64,000 nt of DNA, taken from assembly GCA_021209875.1 (NCBI GenBank), contig JAGYVD010000001.1, forward strand, positions 1,984,001 to 2,048,000. Direction: 5' to 3'. Positions 1-11,954 of this stretch are shown one piece after another. The position numbers and the translations under genes are program-made. The notes below the pieces were generated by a model, which made no database searches, had not been told where the DNA came from, and saw nothing but the letters and a program-made list of their open reading frames with translations. Numbering within the stretch: the stretch's first letter is position 1; every line of letters begins with the position of its first letter. This stretch comes from Rosellinia necatrix. Taxonomy: Eukaryota > Ascomycota > Sordariomycetes > Xylariales > Xylariaceae.

Positions 1-1541
1 GGCTGTACGGCCGAACCGCCCCGGAATCGGTGCGGCCGCCTCTTGAGGCCATTGAAGAAGACCCCATTGAATAGATGGGCTGTGGAATTCGTCTACTAAG
101 TGTGCGCTTCGACTAGTCTAAATCGTGAAGCATTTACGGGCGTTTTGGGATCGGCGGATCATTTGTCTTGCATATATGAGCAGATTATCTTAATTGTCTG
201 AAGGTTTTTATTTTGGATGACAGCGAAGCGACGACAGGAAGTGCCCCGACATGGCAGGGTGCCACTTGTTGGTCGTTATAATGCCCAGACTGGCATGAAC
301 TATCTTCTTTTGTCTTGCTGTTTATCACCGCGTCGGTGTGACGGTCAACTATCATTTGCTTATTTTGTCATATTGGCGTGCCTGGCGAGTTAATCACACT
401 CGGATCCGGGATGGAAAGGATGGAAAGGGCATTATATGGATTATGCAAGGCGCTATTAGGGGATTGAGGTAAGACTCGACAATTTTAGTCTCGTGCCATA
501 GATGCGCGTGTGGATATCAACCTGGAATGTATAGATATATATCTATTGCTGCATTTAACGTCGAAAGCTTCGTCATATGTCTCGCCTATCTCATCCGTGA
601 TTCCCGAGTCTGAGTGTGACCCTATTATTCAGTTGTCCATTGTTCTAAGGCATATGCACGAACCCTAGACACATGGTATATAACACATATTTTTGGCGCC
701 TCTGATGCTCAACGCGGTATCCTCATCTCTCATCGAACACCCTTAAATTTTCATCCTGCCTAGCCACCAAGCATTTGAATAAACTAAACAGTCAATCGAA
801 AAATTCACCCCGAAAGCCGTTCCCGCGCGGTATGTGCTTGTCCGTATATATACATGCTTATCCGCTGCATATATCGCCCTCTTGTCTATACCCGTATTTG
901 GCCAAGTTCATAGGGAGCTGGACGTGGATGGCTGACAATTGGAGTGGTATATTCTAACGCCTCATTATGAACTTGAAACTAAATCTCGCCTGGTTATGCC
1001 CCCAGACGGGAAAATCAAACCAGAAACAACAATCGGCAAACGGATTCTGGGGACACGACGAAGTGGAAGATGAGCAGGGGAAAAGAACCCCATGGCCCCA
1101 CGAAGGTAGAAGGAATACTGAAAAGAAAATCAACATAAAACTCAAACCGTCCTTTCCCGTTCCATTTCCCTTTCCCTTTCCCCTCTTCCCATTCCCTTTT
1201 CAGTCCCCCCTTGCCTCTTTCGTCTCATGCGCTTCCGGCTCACACCCGAATCATTCAATCAATCAATCAATCATCCGTGATAGTGGGCTGAGAAACCTTA
1301 ATGTGACCCGTGTGATATAGTGTCCCGGGAGGTCCTGCGCATCTCATGCGCTGACTGACCTTCCTTATTCCTCCAATCCATCCATGTCTCTCGTAAAAAT
1401 CCTCCGAAAAAACGCCGCGTGTCGCAGAATAACGAGCCAACAAGTGTTCGAAAGGCAAACCTATCATTTCCCGCTTTCCCTTACGCCACGCATTTTGTTC
1501 GACAATGAAAATCCCCATCGTAATCAAAGGGGTTGCAAATA
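1..1541. other. Intergenic, no gene seen
   Basis: No open frame here reads like protein. The stretch 1140-1205 is a C/T-rich tract of repeated CCCTTT units, and 1255-1275 has a short (AATC)n run. The part next to 1542 is probably the 3' UTR of the AT-hook gene on the minus strand. Confidence 0.6.
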
Positions 1542-4518
1542 TCAAGTACCCCATCGATTTTGCTGGCCCGTACGGCCCATCCCAGTTGACCCTATGTAGG
1601 TATTATTCATACCTGGGGACGAATACAGGGACGCGGCGTTTGAACCCGATGAGCGCTGCTGTTGTGGCACAGTCCCGCTACTGAGGGTGTACGAATTGCC
1701 CCCGATACCGATGTTGCCATGGCTAGCGCCTGAATCAAGACTCATCTCAAATAAGCTCGAGTCGGAGAAGGTGGGGAAGGTAGATGAAAGACCTGAATGA
1801 GAGGTATTGTGTGTTGTTGCGGCGGCTGACGTCTGCCGCGCGCCAAAATGCGGCGAATGGTTTGCGACTCCATGGTTCGTTGCACTGCTGGAGCGGTAAG
1901 TGGTGTTGTCTAGAGGTGATGCCGTGGGCGTTCGACGCGTTGCGAACGCGGCATTATTGTGCATCAGTGATGGTGATCCACGGTAATTATTCTCCGTTTG
2001 CATGATAGGTGAGTTTGATTGTGTGCTGAATTGGGGGGAATTCGTGACATGTTGGACAAGCCCAGCATTGGGTGAGGCGTTTGCTATATGCTGCTGAGAG
2101 CGTTGCGTGCCAGAGTATGACGATTGCTGTGAGTTATACGAAGACCCGAGACCCTGGCCCTGACTTTGGGTATAGTAGTTTTGAGGTGCTCTAGATTGCT
2201 GATGTGAGGTTAATGTTGCTGGCATCTGAGGTAACTTGGACGGCTGGCTTGGGGCCGGTGACGCCGTCTGCGTGGGCTGCTGCTGTTTCTGCCGCCCTGT
2301 GGTGGCTTGCCTTGAACTATCAGACAAATTTTGCAGGGCCGTGAAATGCTCATAATGGGCATCCAACCCCGCAGGGGCTGGAGCTGCTACTGGCGCGGGT
2401 GAGACCGTGGATCCCAGAGAGCTACTAGAGTGAGGCTGTTGTTTAAGCTGTGGGCGGCTGTTATTATAGCTTTGCATTTGATCCGTGTGACTTTGCATTG
2501 CAGCATAGTGCGCTTCGAGCCCCTCGGCCGGAGGGTGGCTCTGAGTTTCAACATCTCCGTCATCTGGCTGATGCGTAGTCTCGGGGACAACGGGCCCCGA
2601 TGGAGCTGGTGCCTTTTGGCTCATGCTATTGGGGGTTTGCCGTCTAGCTGTAGCTGTGGACGACGATTCTTGTGACTTGCGTGCACGTTTAACTGGCGGG
2701 ACATTGGCGTTGGTCGGAGTCGGTTGGTGTATAGGCTGAGTAGTCTGGTTTTGAAGCTGTACAGATGGTGTCACCTGCATAGAAGTTGGCTGCACATGTT
2801 GGGGGTTGGAAGATGTTCCGCCCAGCGACCCTGTGCTTTCCACTTGAATTGTGGTATTTCCAGTCGGCCTTTTGCGTTTCTTTGCTGTTACGGTTGAGGC
2901 CTTGACTTGACTGGCCGGTGATGGGAGGACTGGTGCCGTAGGTTGTGCAGGTTGCCGGTTGTCCTGGTCATGCGTGATGGTCCCATTAACACCCGATGTG
3001 GTGAAGGGATCGACAGCAAAGTCCAAAGCAGCTGCTGGTGCCTGGACCGAAGAGAGGTCTGGAGGAACATGGGGATCCGCACGTTGCTGGGGTTGTTGCT
3101 GTGAGGGTGTGCTAACGGCAGTATTATCGTTAGGTGTCTCGGCCAAAGGCCCAGGCCGGTTCTTAGTCGGCTTGGACTTAGCCGAGTTTGATTTGTTCTT
3201 GGACTGGCCATCGAGCATGGGGATCGGTACAGGTACTGGAGTCACTTTCGGCGGCGGGATTGATTGCAACGCCGATTTATCCTTGGGCCTATTCTTAGAC
3301 CCTTTAGGTCGTCCACGCTTTTTAGAACTAGAGCCGGGAGTGAGACTGGCATCGTTGATAGACCGGAAACCGGCCGCAGAGCCTGTGCCAGACACGGTAG
3401 TCGGAATCCCACCATCGTTCAGATCTGGTGGTGTGCTAGGAGCATTCCTCAACGCTGCCATCGCCTCCACCAAGTCCCTATTGTCGTTTGGCTCCATAAC
3501 GCTATCCTCTACGTCGACCCAGCTGTCGTCGTGAGGGTCTTGTGCTTGGTCTTCCACGGCTCTGCCGGACTTCTGCAAACCTTTCTTGAGACCCTTGTCG
3601 CTCCGGGATTTGCTGGCCTTGCTGCCCTTCGGCCTCCCTCTTGGCCGTTTCTGGTTGGCAGCCTGGGCTGCTGGGCCCCCAACGTATCTTGGACGTGGAT
3701 GTTCTAGGTCTGGGAATATCTCGGCTATCCAGCCGACGAAGAGAGACCCTGAACCGTTAGCCTCGGCGCTCTCGGGGAATTTACCGTCCGCCGGAGGGGG
3801 AGCGTCGGGTGTCCCGCCAAAGAAAGCCAGACCCTTGCAAATTTGGTCAACCACAGTATGGTGAGGTAAGGTCCGTAGCAATGTCAATAAACGAGCCTGT
3901 TCCGCTTTGGTCTCTGCAAAGGTCAAGGGTCGCGGCGGGCCGGGCTCGACGGCGGGTTGCTCAGGCTTGTCAGAGGAGCTAAATTGTTTCAGACCAGGTG
4001 GTCGCGGATAGTTCGCTCTTCGCTGGTGCGACACGTACACGTCGGTTTGGGCCAATTTGGCTTGCAACGCAGTGCTCTCGCTCGTGCGTTTTGCAGCGGC
4101 ATCCCTCCCCTCGCTGGCGCGGTGGCTAGCCACGTCCATATGCATAACGCCAAAATTCCCCCTCATCTGCTCGTTCACATTCTTCAGCTTACTGGGGACA
4201 GGGTTTCGAACGCGTCCATCCCGGGGGTATATCCTCATCTCCGCCCCTGGAGCGCCGTCCGGGGGTGCTGCGAGGGAATTCGAGAGGCCATTGGCAACAC
4301 CGTTCGTAGCAGCACCGGGCAGCGAAAGCGATGGCGCCAAAACGACTGGCGACTCGGACAGTGACGGTCCACCGGCACTCGAGGATCTCACGGCACCGGC
4401 AGCCGGTGCATTGGCCGCACTGGCGGGTGTTTGGCCTGTCGCGAAATGTCAATAACCGACAACAAGGGCACGGAAGATATGGGAGATAGCTTCGCGGCTT
4501 ACTAGAAGCGGTAGCCAT
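1542..4518 (-). CDS. AT-hook protein, largely disordered
   Basis: Spliced model of 969 aa. Exon 1 (4518-4503, 16 nt) begins with an ATG. The intron 4502-4436 (67 bp) has GTAAGC, a TTGAC-type branch and CGACAG, and it joins in frame to exon 2 (4435-1542). Two AT-hooks of the form RGRPKGSK are visible near residues 270 and 377, each set in a basic KR/KS-rich patch. These bind the minor groove of AT-rich DNA, so a nuclear, chromatin-linked role is inferred. A short folded-looking segment lies at about residues 175-250 (LTLLRTLPHH through FVGWIAEIFPDLE). The C-terminal half is Q/S/P/N-rich and probably unstructured. No enzyme domain is recognised. A continuous frame also exists from 4391, but it starts at GTG, which supports the spliced start. 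In a genome carrying RIP-made AT-rich blocks, an AT-hook protein could bind such DNA, but that is speculation. Confidence 0.8.
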
Positions 4519-4725
4519 TGGTTCGGGCAACGGCGACCATGGCAATGATCAGATACGAGAGTGTATGGCCTAGTTGTCTAGCATGCGCAGCTCGTCGTGC
4601 TTGGGTGGGCGTCTACCGGGAGGCCGGGGCCCATGCTCGTCGAGGATCACCAAACAAAAACGGACCTGAGATCACTAGCATATCATGACAATACGATTGG
4701 GCGCGTGAGCAGGGGACACGGGGAG

Positions 4726-4846
4726 TATGTATGTGTGTGTATGTGTGTGTATGTGTGTGTGTATGTGTGTGTATGTGAGTGTGTGTGTATGTGTATGTCA
4801 GTGTATATGTGTGTGCGTGTGCGTGTGCGTGTGCGTATATGTGTGT
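4726..4846. repeat. (TG)n microsatellite
   Basis: Imperfect alternating TG with interspersed TATG and GCG steps over about 120 bp. The long Cys/Val or Thr/His open frames over it are artefacts of the repeat. Confidence 0.95.
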
Positions 4847-5383
4847 AGGGATGGTGGCGGATGCGTGCAAGGCGGTCTGAACAAGCGTCTCAGGCCTAGG
4901 AGATGGGCCGGAGGCTTCGCGCCAGCAGCGAGATGACGGGTGCGAGGATGCGCGGATCCAGTTGCACAGGGGCGAACAGACGTAAACAGGGCCTGGATAG
5001 GACGGATTGGATACTGGGTGCCGGATGCTGGATGCCGGATGCTGGATATGGAATTCCAGGCCGGCAGTCTGGCGGCCGGTTATCCTCACGGCGGGATTAT
5101 GGCATCAACAGGCGGGAGAAAGACTCGGTGCGACGCTGATACAATATAGTGAGTTAGGGGGAGGAGGCGGCGTGGTAGGAGGAGGGAATTTGAATGGTGT
5201 CGGCACAGTCGCTCGTCGTGCAGTCGTGCAGATGGCAGGCCAGGTAGATGGTGGTGCTATGCGGGTCAGGAGGTACACACGGACGTAGCACGTCGGCAAG
5301 GTGATGAAATGAGATGAAGAGTGCTCGTGGTTGGTGGGTGAGGAGGCGGTGCTGAATGCCGGTCGCTTTGTCTTTTCGTGGTC

Positions 5384-5453
5384 TTCGTTGCTGTTGCTGT
5401 TATTGCTGTTGTTGTTATTACTGTTGTTGTTGTCGTTGTTGTTGTTGTTGTCT

Positions 5454-5484
<31 letters not shown>

Positions 5485-5516
5485 TGTCGTCGCTATCGTT
5501 GTCGTCGTCGTTATTG
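5384..5516. repeat. TTG then TCG trinucleotide repeat
   Basis: A run of TTG/TTA triplets (5384-5450) changes into (TCG)n at about 5451-5516. Read in frame it gives poly-Leu/poly-Ser with no other coding signs. Confidence 0.95.
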
Positions 5517-5577
5517 CCGTCCTTGTAGTATAGACTACTACAAGTTGCAGTAACTACTCCCTACTACTAGGAACAGT

Positions 5578-5712
5578 AAGTAAGTAACCTACCTAGTAGG
5601 TAGTTACTGGTCGTGACGATACTAGGTAGGTAGTAAGTAGGTAGGTAGGTGGTAGGTAGGTAGGAGGTAGTAGTAGGTAGGTAGGCAGGTAGGTCAGGTA
5701 GGTAGGTTAGGT
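5578..5712. repeat. TAGG/GTAG tetranucleotide cluster
   Basis: Many tandem and near-tandem TAGG units, with variants such as TAGTAGG and CAGG. This is the densest example of a motif that recurs in almost every spacer of the window. Confidence 0.9.
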
Positions 5713-7028
5713 GGATGGCAAGTCAGAACAGTGGGAGCGGGTGGTGTAGGTGCTGAATGCGCGCAGTGGCGGCGGTTAATTCTCTCCGTCCTGTTTGTTT
5801 TGGTGGTGTTCTTATCCTGTCTGTCCCGCCCTCCGTCTGTACTACCTTGCCCCCGAAGGAGGTCGCTACAAGGGCTACCTAGTCACTAGGTAGCTTCCTA
5901 CCTACCTACAAGCGCTCTACTCAAGTGCTAGCAGATCGTTGGGCGTTGCCCGCGTTGGTTTGTTTTGGCTTTGGGGTTGCACATCACCAGAGACGACCGA
6001 TTAGGATTAGTTGCAGATCAAGGGAGGTAGGGAGGGGACGATGGAGGTGACTATGTATAACAACCGACCTTAGGTAAGCATTTACTTACCTAGGTATCTC
6101 GAGGTACCATGTACGAAGCGGCCACTTCAGTTAGGGTAACTACCGAATTGACGATGGTTTGGTCATCGGTACCTACCTAAGTGAGCTGTTCTGTATCAAA
6201 AAGTAGGAGGTAGGTATGCCATACCTACCTACAATTCTGCATTGCTCAGGGCTCGCCAACCAGCCACACCAGCCACACCATAGAACCCTCTCAGTTGGGG
6301 GGCGTGCCAAGCAACAGCCTGTCGTGACGGCTGAGACTTTCTGTCACTACCAGCCAATAACTGAGGTACACATCCAACATCTGCTTATTTCTGCCCCGTG
6401 TCCAGCTGCGTAACTGCAATTAACCAACTCTATATGAATGCGGAATAGCCGTCACCTGCTGCCACAACCTACATGAATCCGAATGTGGCATTACTTAGGT
6501 CTGCAAAGATGCCACTGAGGTGAAGCGCAATGAGGAAGGTTGTACCAGACCCAGATGATGGGTGATTGTAACTTGGTGATTGTAACTTGGTGACGTGAGC
6601 GCTGCCAATAATGAAATGGATCACGATATGGAGCCCGGACAAGACGATAGCGCCGGTCGGCCAGAGTAGCGATGAAGTCCATGATAGGGAGGATCCGAAT
6701 ATCAGACCCTGGCGGGCTGGGCCGTCTTTTCTTTCCCCCTACGGATAGGACGTCTCGATTCATGTCTATATTCTACGACACACTGTCTTCACCTCCATTC
6801 CCGACGTCCAACCGGAATCCCCTACGGCAGCGATGGCGTTCCGCACACAAAGTGCACAGGCTTATGCTTGGTGTGCTAGGTCTGCTAATGAAGCGCGTTG
6901 GCCCTACTAGACCCAGACCAAAAGCGGCATGGCTCAGGTGAAACTCCCATGGTGATTCAGTCAGGCACGTCAAAGCAAGAATCATCTATCTCATCTATTA
7001 GATTGACTTATGAAGACAAAAGATGCCC

Positions 7029-7506
7029 TCATCCACCTAGTTTAACGTCCCTATACTCCTCGTCGACCTGTAATAGTGCGCCCATTCCCTGCTCCTCGAG
7101 CACCTGCGTGTCGACGATGAAAGTGGCTAGCAGCTTCGCCTGCTCCGTCTTGCTGTGATTGTCGCTGATTCTGTGGTGACACCCGGGTGCCTCGTACCAC
7201 GTACCCCCGGCCGAGATCACTTGCATCGGCTCGTCATTCATCTTATTCAGGAGTGCGCCCTCAAGCACGTATGCTGTTACGGATGTGCCGCCGTGGCGGT
7301 GAGGCGGCGTTGAAGCATTGGGTGGGAACGTCACCACCATGCCGAGGATAGTCTTTCCAGGAGCATTGCCTAGTTTGTTCTGGAAGACAACCTCAAGGGA
7401 TGGGAGGGGGCGACTGAAATGTTCAGTCAGTTTTCCGCATCTTTTGATCGTCTAGAGAACTCTTTTTCACGCACCTTCGGTCATACGTGGGCTCTTCGGC
7501 TGCCAT
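7029..7506 (-). CDS. Small cupin-fold protein
   Basis: 138-aa protein from two exons. Exon 1 is 7506-7475. The intron 7474-7414 (61 bp, GTGCGT...TTTCAG with a CTGAC branch) is followed by exon 2, 7413-7029. Both cupin metal-binding motifs are readable. Motif 1 has HRH followed by the E of YVLEG, and motif 2 has APGCHH then RISDN. Three His and one Glu would hold a metal ion inside a single beta-barrel. Single-domain cupins of this size include small dioxygenase-like and sugar-binding proteins, and the substrate cannot be told from sequence. There is no signal peptide, so it is probably cytosolic. The next gene, VMA5, is divergent and unrelated in function. Confidence 0.85.
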
Positions 7507-8925
7507 ACTAAACCTGGTTGGCACAACAAGCTTCGTTGGTGGGTTAAGTGATACGTAGGCAGGAAACGTAGGCAGGAAATTGAATTATTAGGATATCTAG
7601 ACATCTGTTGGTCATGCTACTTCATAAGTGCCCCGTCTTGGGGTTTATATATGATTACCCCTTACTTACACCATTACCCGGTGTGTTGCGCCGGCTATGT
7701 CACCGTAAATCAAGTTACGTAACTGTATATTTTAACGCAGGCGATTAGACATACTATGCCGAATGAGGTATATGTCGGGGTTCCAAAGCCGTCCAAAAGG
7801 AGGATATTCCTCCCGAATCTCGGTTTGCCGGGTGGGGATTCATGGATAGGCTATCCGGGGATCGGGACCGTGGTTTCGGCGCTGACGGGCGGCAGGTGCG
7901 CGAAAGTGGATAAACCCAAGAATGGGAGTTGAACTCTTTACTTTATTGCATAAATTATGTATAGCTTCTCAGCCACCGTATAATGCACAACTGGAAGGAA
8001 GTACTTAACACGTAGCGTCCAGTAGGTAATCACTCAGCAGATACCTACCTGCCATGTCAAATCGCAGGATTAACATCGCAGCATACATAGTTGTTAGTAA
8101 TAGTGCTAACGTGAGGCATAACCCACGGTAGCTTCTTCGGGAGTGAGTTGCGAGCCCTCCTCACTCTACCTTTCCTAGTGATAAACACCAGAGCGCTTGT
8201 GTCTATGTATAATACATATATATATATATATACATATAACTATGGATACTCAACGAAAATCGTAACGAGATCGGTTGAGTGAGAATACTGTATCTCAACT
8301 ATAACCCAAATTGCTCTGAAGGACTTAATCTAGATGCTCATCAAGAAAACCCTCCGTTCCGGCAAACTTACTTCTCAGCCTTACTTCTCAGGCGAGGCGG
8401 CAGGACACGGCAGGAGACGGCAGAGCGGCTTGCTCATACTCAGAAAGCAAGCCAAGACCGAGAGCTTCCCCACGATCTAGGTACACTACGCTTTCAAACT
8501 CAGACCGTCAGATCCATTCCGGATCCATTACATACCTAGGTACTTAGGTACCTATCTAGGTGTCGAGGTTGTACCAATTGTTTGTTATTAATATTGACAT
8601 AACCCTGAATATTCTGTAACCCACTGATTTAAGCATAATAGGCGGTTAACCATGTAGATAATCACTTAGCCCTTAATTGAGGTTAGTAAGGTAACCCCAC
8701 CTTTAGGTAACTCTTCGTAGGTATGCTAGGTAGGTAGGAAGGCACTGTAGGTAGGGACGGAGGTAGGCAGGTAACTAGCGGTAACTTAGTGGAGGCATCT
8801 CGGTAAAGGTTATTCGACGCTGTATGTACCTACCTTAGCTCCAAGCTCCCCAGCTCGTAACCTCTGGGACGTCATTGTAAGATCTCCCTCCGAGCCGTTC
8901 CTTGACGTCCCCCAACGCCCACAAA
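7507..8925. other. Intergenic
   Basis: Divergent spacer between the cupin gene and VMA5. A short (TA)n run lies at about 8214-8240, and TAGG/CCTA motif clusters sit at 8535-8570 and 8700-8835, the latter just upstream of VMA5. No gene seen. Confidence 0.55.
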
Positions 8926-10454
8926 ATGGTCAAAAACGTCCTCGTCTCGCTCCCTTCCACACTCGACTCTTTAAAGGCCACGGTTGGCGACAATGGCACC
9001 GTCGTGCCCTTCACCATACCCAACTTCAAGATCGGCACCTTGGATGCCCTCGTCCAGCAGGCCGATGACCTAGCCAAACTTGACGCGGCCTGCCAGGCCT
9101 CGGTAGCCAAGGTCGGCGATTCGTTGCGGACACTGTATGACGGGGATGAACAGAAGGCTGCCGAGCAGAAAGTTGTCAACGATAGTACAAGGCCCCCGAG
9201 ACTCCCGCGAGACTCCCTCGGCGAAGCAACCAACTAACCAAGTGCCGCAGAGCCGACCGACCAGTATCTCCGCTCCTTCGCCTGGAACACGGTCCGCTAC
9301 CGAGCCGATAAGGCTGTTGGCGAGCTCGTCAGTGGTCTACAAAAGGTACTGTCTGCTCCGTCTGCTCCGTCTGCTCCGTCTGCCCCGTCTGCCCTGTCTG
9401 CCCCGTCTGCTCCGCCCGCCTCTGGAACTTCAGGCATCCCTTCCCTCTCTCACCTGTGTCATGCCATGCCCGCTTTGTCATACCCGCCCATCAGACGGCT
9501 GACCGAGGCGCTGTGCGTCAATAGGACCTAGTCACGATAGACAACGATGTCAAGGGGAAGCTAAACCAATACAACCAAGTGAAGTCACAGTTGACGGTAC
9601 TGCAAAGAAAACAAACGTACGGCAGCCGGGACAACTATCAGCCCCATTGTGATTGCTGACGCTAATGACTTCGTCCCAACAATCCAGTGGCAATCTTTCT
9701 ACGAAGTCGCTCACACCCATCGTTGACCCCGCCGCTCTTGTCCTGGACTCCGAGTACCTCGAGACGCACCTGATCGCAGTGCCAAAAAATCTCCGAAAAG
9801 ACTTCATCAAGAGCTACGAGACGCTAGTAGAGTGGGTGGTTCCACGGTCAGCCGTGGAGCTCGCGCAGGATGACGAGTTCATCCTGTACGCGGTAACCAC
9901 GTTCAAGAAGACCGGGGCCGAGTTCCAGCAGAAATGCCGTGAGCAGAAATGGACGCCGCGCCAGTACAAGTACGTGGAGGGCGGCAAGGAGGAGGAAAAG
10001 CGCGAGCTTGAGCGCGTAGCCCGCGAGGAGAAGAAAGTCTGGGGTGAGGCGCTGCGCATGGTCCACACCGGCTGGAGCGAGAGCGTTATGATTTGGGTCC
10101 ATGTGATGGCACTCCGGGTTTTCGTCGAGTCTGTGCTGCGCTATGGTCTACCCCTCGAATTCGTGTCCGCTCTCGTACAGGTAGGCATCCCTCTCCGTCC
10201 CCGATGGCCCAAACATGGGTTTAATGCTAATCGGGAAAACGCCGCAGACGAATCCAAAGCTCGCCAAGAAGGTCAAGACAGCACTGGACACGGCGTACTC
10301 ATACCTCGGGGGTAACGCAGTAAGCAGAGATAAGCGAGGCAAAATAATCAAGGATGATGCCGCGTTGACGTCGGAAATGGCAGCGGCAGGTGTAGGTGGT
10401 CACGGTGAGGGGAATGAGTACACGGCCTACGTGTATTACGAGTTTGACTTGTAG
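8926..10454 (+). CDS. VMA5: V-type ATPase subunit C
   Basis: Subunit C of the peripheral V1 sector, which bridges V1 and V0 and controls reversible assembly of the vacuolar proton pump. Five exons (8926-9184, 9251-9345, 9525-9616, 9688-10180, 10248-10454) join in frame to 381 aa, close to the usual length of about 385-392. Family landmarks are clear: FKIGTLDALVQQADDLAKL near the N terminus, RKQTGNLSTKSL across the exon 3/4 junction, ETHLIAVP, VVPRSA, KYVEGGKEEE, RYGLPLEFV, and the C terminus YTAYVYYEFDL. The chosen ATG has A at -3 and is followed directly by the conserved VLVSLP. About ten residues usually found between LVSLP and LxSLKATV are missing, so the extreme N terminus may be divergent. 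Intron 2 (179 bp) holds a minisatellite. The gene converges with APS kinase, 258 bp away. Confidence 0.95.
9350..9414 (+). repeat. Intronic 9-bp minisatellite
   Basis: About seven tandem copies of a CTGCTCCGT-type unit with C/T variants, lying just after the splice donor of VMA5 intron 2. Confidence 0.9.
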
Positions 10455-10712
10455 TACGATCAGCTATGGCGTATTCCTTTTGTCCCCGCAGGCTCGGCCC
10501 GGCGGCGTCTGTACGGCCTGTGGATGAGTCGTTGTCGCCTCTCGAATCAGAGAGAGAGCATTAGCACAGAAAGCCAGGTTTAACGAAGCACCATAGAGAC
10601 TAGAGAAACGTCCTCTCGGAGCTACGAAAAGGAGGTTTATTCTTGAATATATTTTGGAATCTATCTCGAATACTAAGAAACCGGGAGGCGCGGGTCGTCG
10701 TCGTCGTCGGGT

Positions 10713-11954
10713 TCACTTGGAGACGGGGATCAGCTCGTTGGCCTGCAGCCAGGCGACGATGTCGACGACGCACTCCTCGACGGACCTCTCGGCGGTGCGG
10801 ATGGTGATCTCGGGGGCCTCGGGGGCCTCGTAGGGGGAGCTGATGCCGGTGAACTCCTTGATCTCGCCGGTGCGGGCCTTCTTGTAGAGACCCTTGGGGT
10901 CGCGCTGCTCGGCGACCTCGATGGGGACCTCGACGTAGACCTCGACGAAGGGGATGGGCCCGTCGACGGACTCGGCGTGCAGCTTCCGGGCCAGCTCGCG
11001 GTCGGCCTTGAACGGCGAGATGAAGGACGTCAGGGCGATGGTCGACGAGTCGGCGAACAGCTTGGCCACCTGTAGTTTCGAAGGGAAGGGGGCGAGGTTT
11101 GTATTAGCCGATATTACTTCCATGGCTTTTGCTCTCTTCTCTTCTCTTCACTCTTCTTCCCTTTTCTTTACTCCCCCGGCCCCCCCTTTTTTTTTCTACG
11201 TTGTCTGTGCCGTTCCAAATTGTGATGTTTGTCTTGACTGTACCATACCACCTTTTCCCTAATACACGTACGTACCGCATTCGAGAAGAAGGAAAGAAGG
11301 AAGAAAGGGGGATAATAGAGAGAAAAAAAGAAAAAAAAAGCTTACCTCACCGATACGGCGGATGTTCTCGGTCCGGTCCTTGTCGGAGAAGCCGAGGTCC
11401 TTGTTGAGGCCGAAGCGGACGTTGTCGCCGTCGAGGCGGTAGGCGGCGAGGCCGAGGTGCAGGAGGTGTTGCTCGAGGGCGGTGGCGACGGTCGACTTGC
11501 CCGAGGCCGAGAGGCCCGTGAACCACAGCGTGAAGCCCTGCTGCTTGCGCAGGCCGTTGCGCTCGGCGCGCGACAGGGACGGGTGCCAGGTGATGTTGCT
11601 GGACGGGGGAGGGGATCTCGGGTGTTAGCTCGTTCTCTCTCTTATATATATATATATATATATATATATTTTTCTTTTTTTCGTTTTTCCCTTCCCCTTT
11701 CTTTTTTCTTTGTCCCTTTTAAGGGGGGTTTCTTTGAAAGTGCAGTTGTTATCCGCAAGTTGGCGATAGTACGGTATTGAGGATAGGTAGGTAGGTAGCG
11801 CGCGTTGCATCCAGCCGCCAGATGGCGGGGGAGGGGCACAAAGCCGAATGTGCGCCCGTTTTCATTTTTATATCAACCCCCCAAACTCCCTGACCTCTTT
11901 TTACCCAACCACGAGACAGATATAGGAGGGGATATGGGATACTTACGTCGCCAT
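10713..11954 (-). CDS. MET14: Adenylyl-sulfate (APS) kinase
   Basis: Phosphorylates adenosine 5'-phosphosulfate to PAPS in the cytosolic sulfate assimilation pathway leading to Cys and Met. Three exons (11954-11947, 11598-11346, 11069-10713) give 205 aa, the normal fungal size. Exon 1 is only 8 nt (ATGGCGAC). It splices through a 348-bp intron to yield [20 protein letters not shown]. The P-loop GLSASGKST, the [17 protein letters not shown] segment and the [19 protein letters not shown] junction are all intact, as is [16 protein letters not shown]. The C-terminal half has FVEVYVEVP and [14 protein letters not shown]. The coding sequence is very GC-rich compared with its introns. Intron 1 holds a (TA)n run and intron 2 is pyrimidine-rich. 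Identification is secure. It could be missed by gene callers because of the tiny first exon. Confidence 0.96.
11643..11669. repeat. (TA)n microsatellite in APS kinase intron 1
   Basis: About 13 TA units followed by a T-rich tract, entirely inside the first intron of the APS kinase gene. Confidence 0.95.

Larger units (their letters stand above)
4519..7028. other. Intergenic, microsatellite-rich
   Basis: No credible gene. It holds a (TG)n tract, a TTG/TCG trinucleotide tract and a dense cluster of TAGG tetranucleotides (listed separately), plus scattered copies of the TACCTA/TAGGTA motif at 5880-5910, 6060-6110 and 6170-6235. It contains the upstream side of the AT-hook gene and the downstream side of the cupin gene. 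Confidence 0.6.

Noticed and set aside
2959..3534. 191-codon plus-strand frame inside the AT-hook gene
   Set aside because: Exactly antisense to the long low-complexity frame and without any domain. It is a by-product of biased codons.
4613..5089. 158-codon His/Thr-repeat frame
   Set aside because: Arises from the (TG)n microsatellite.
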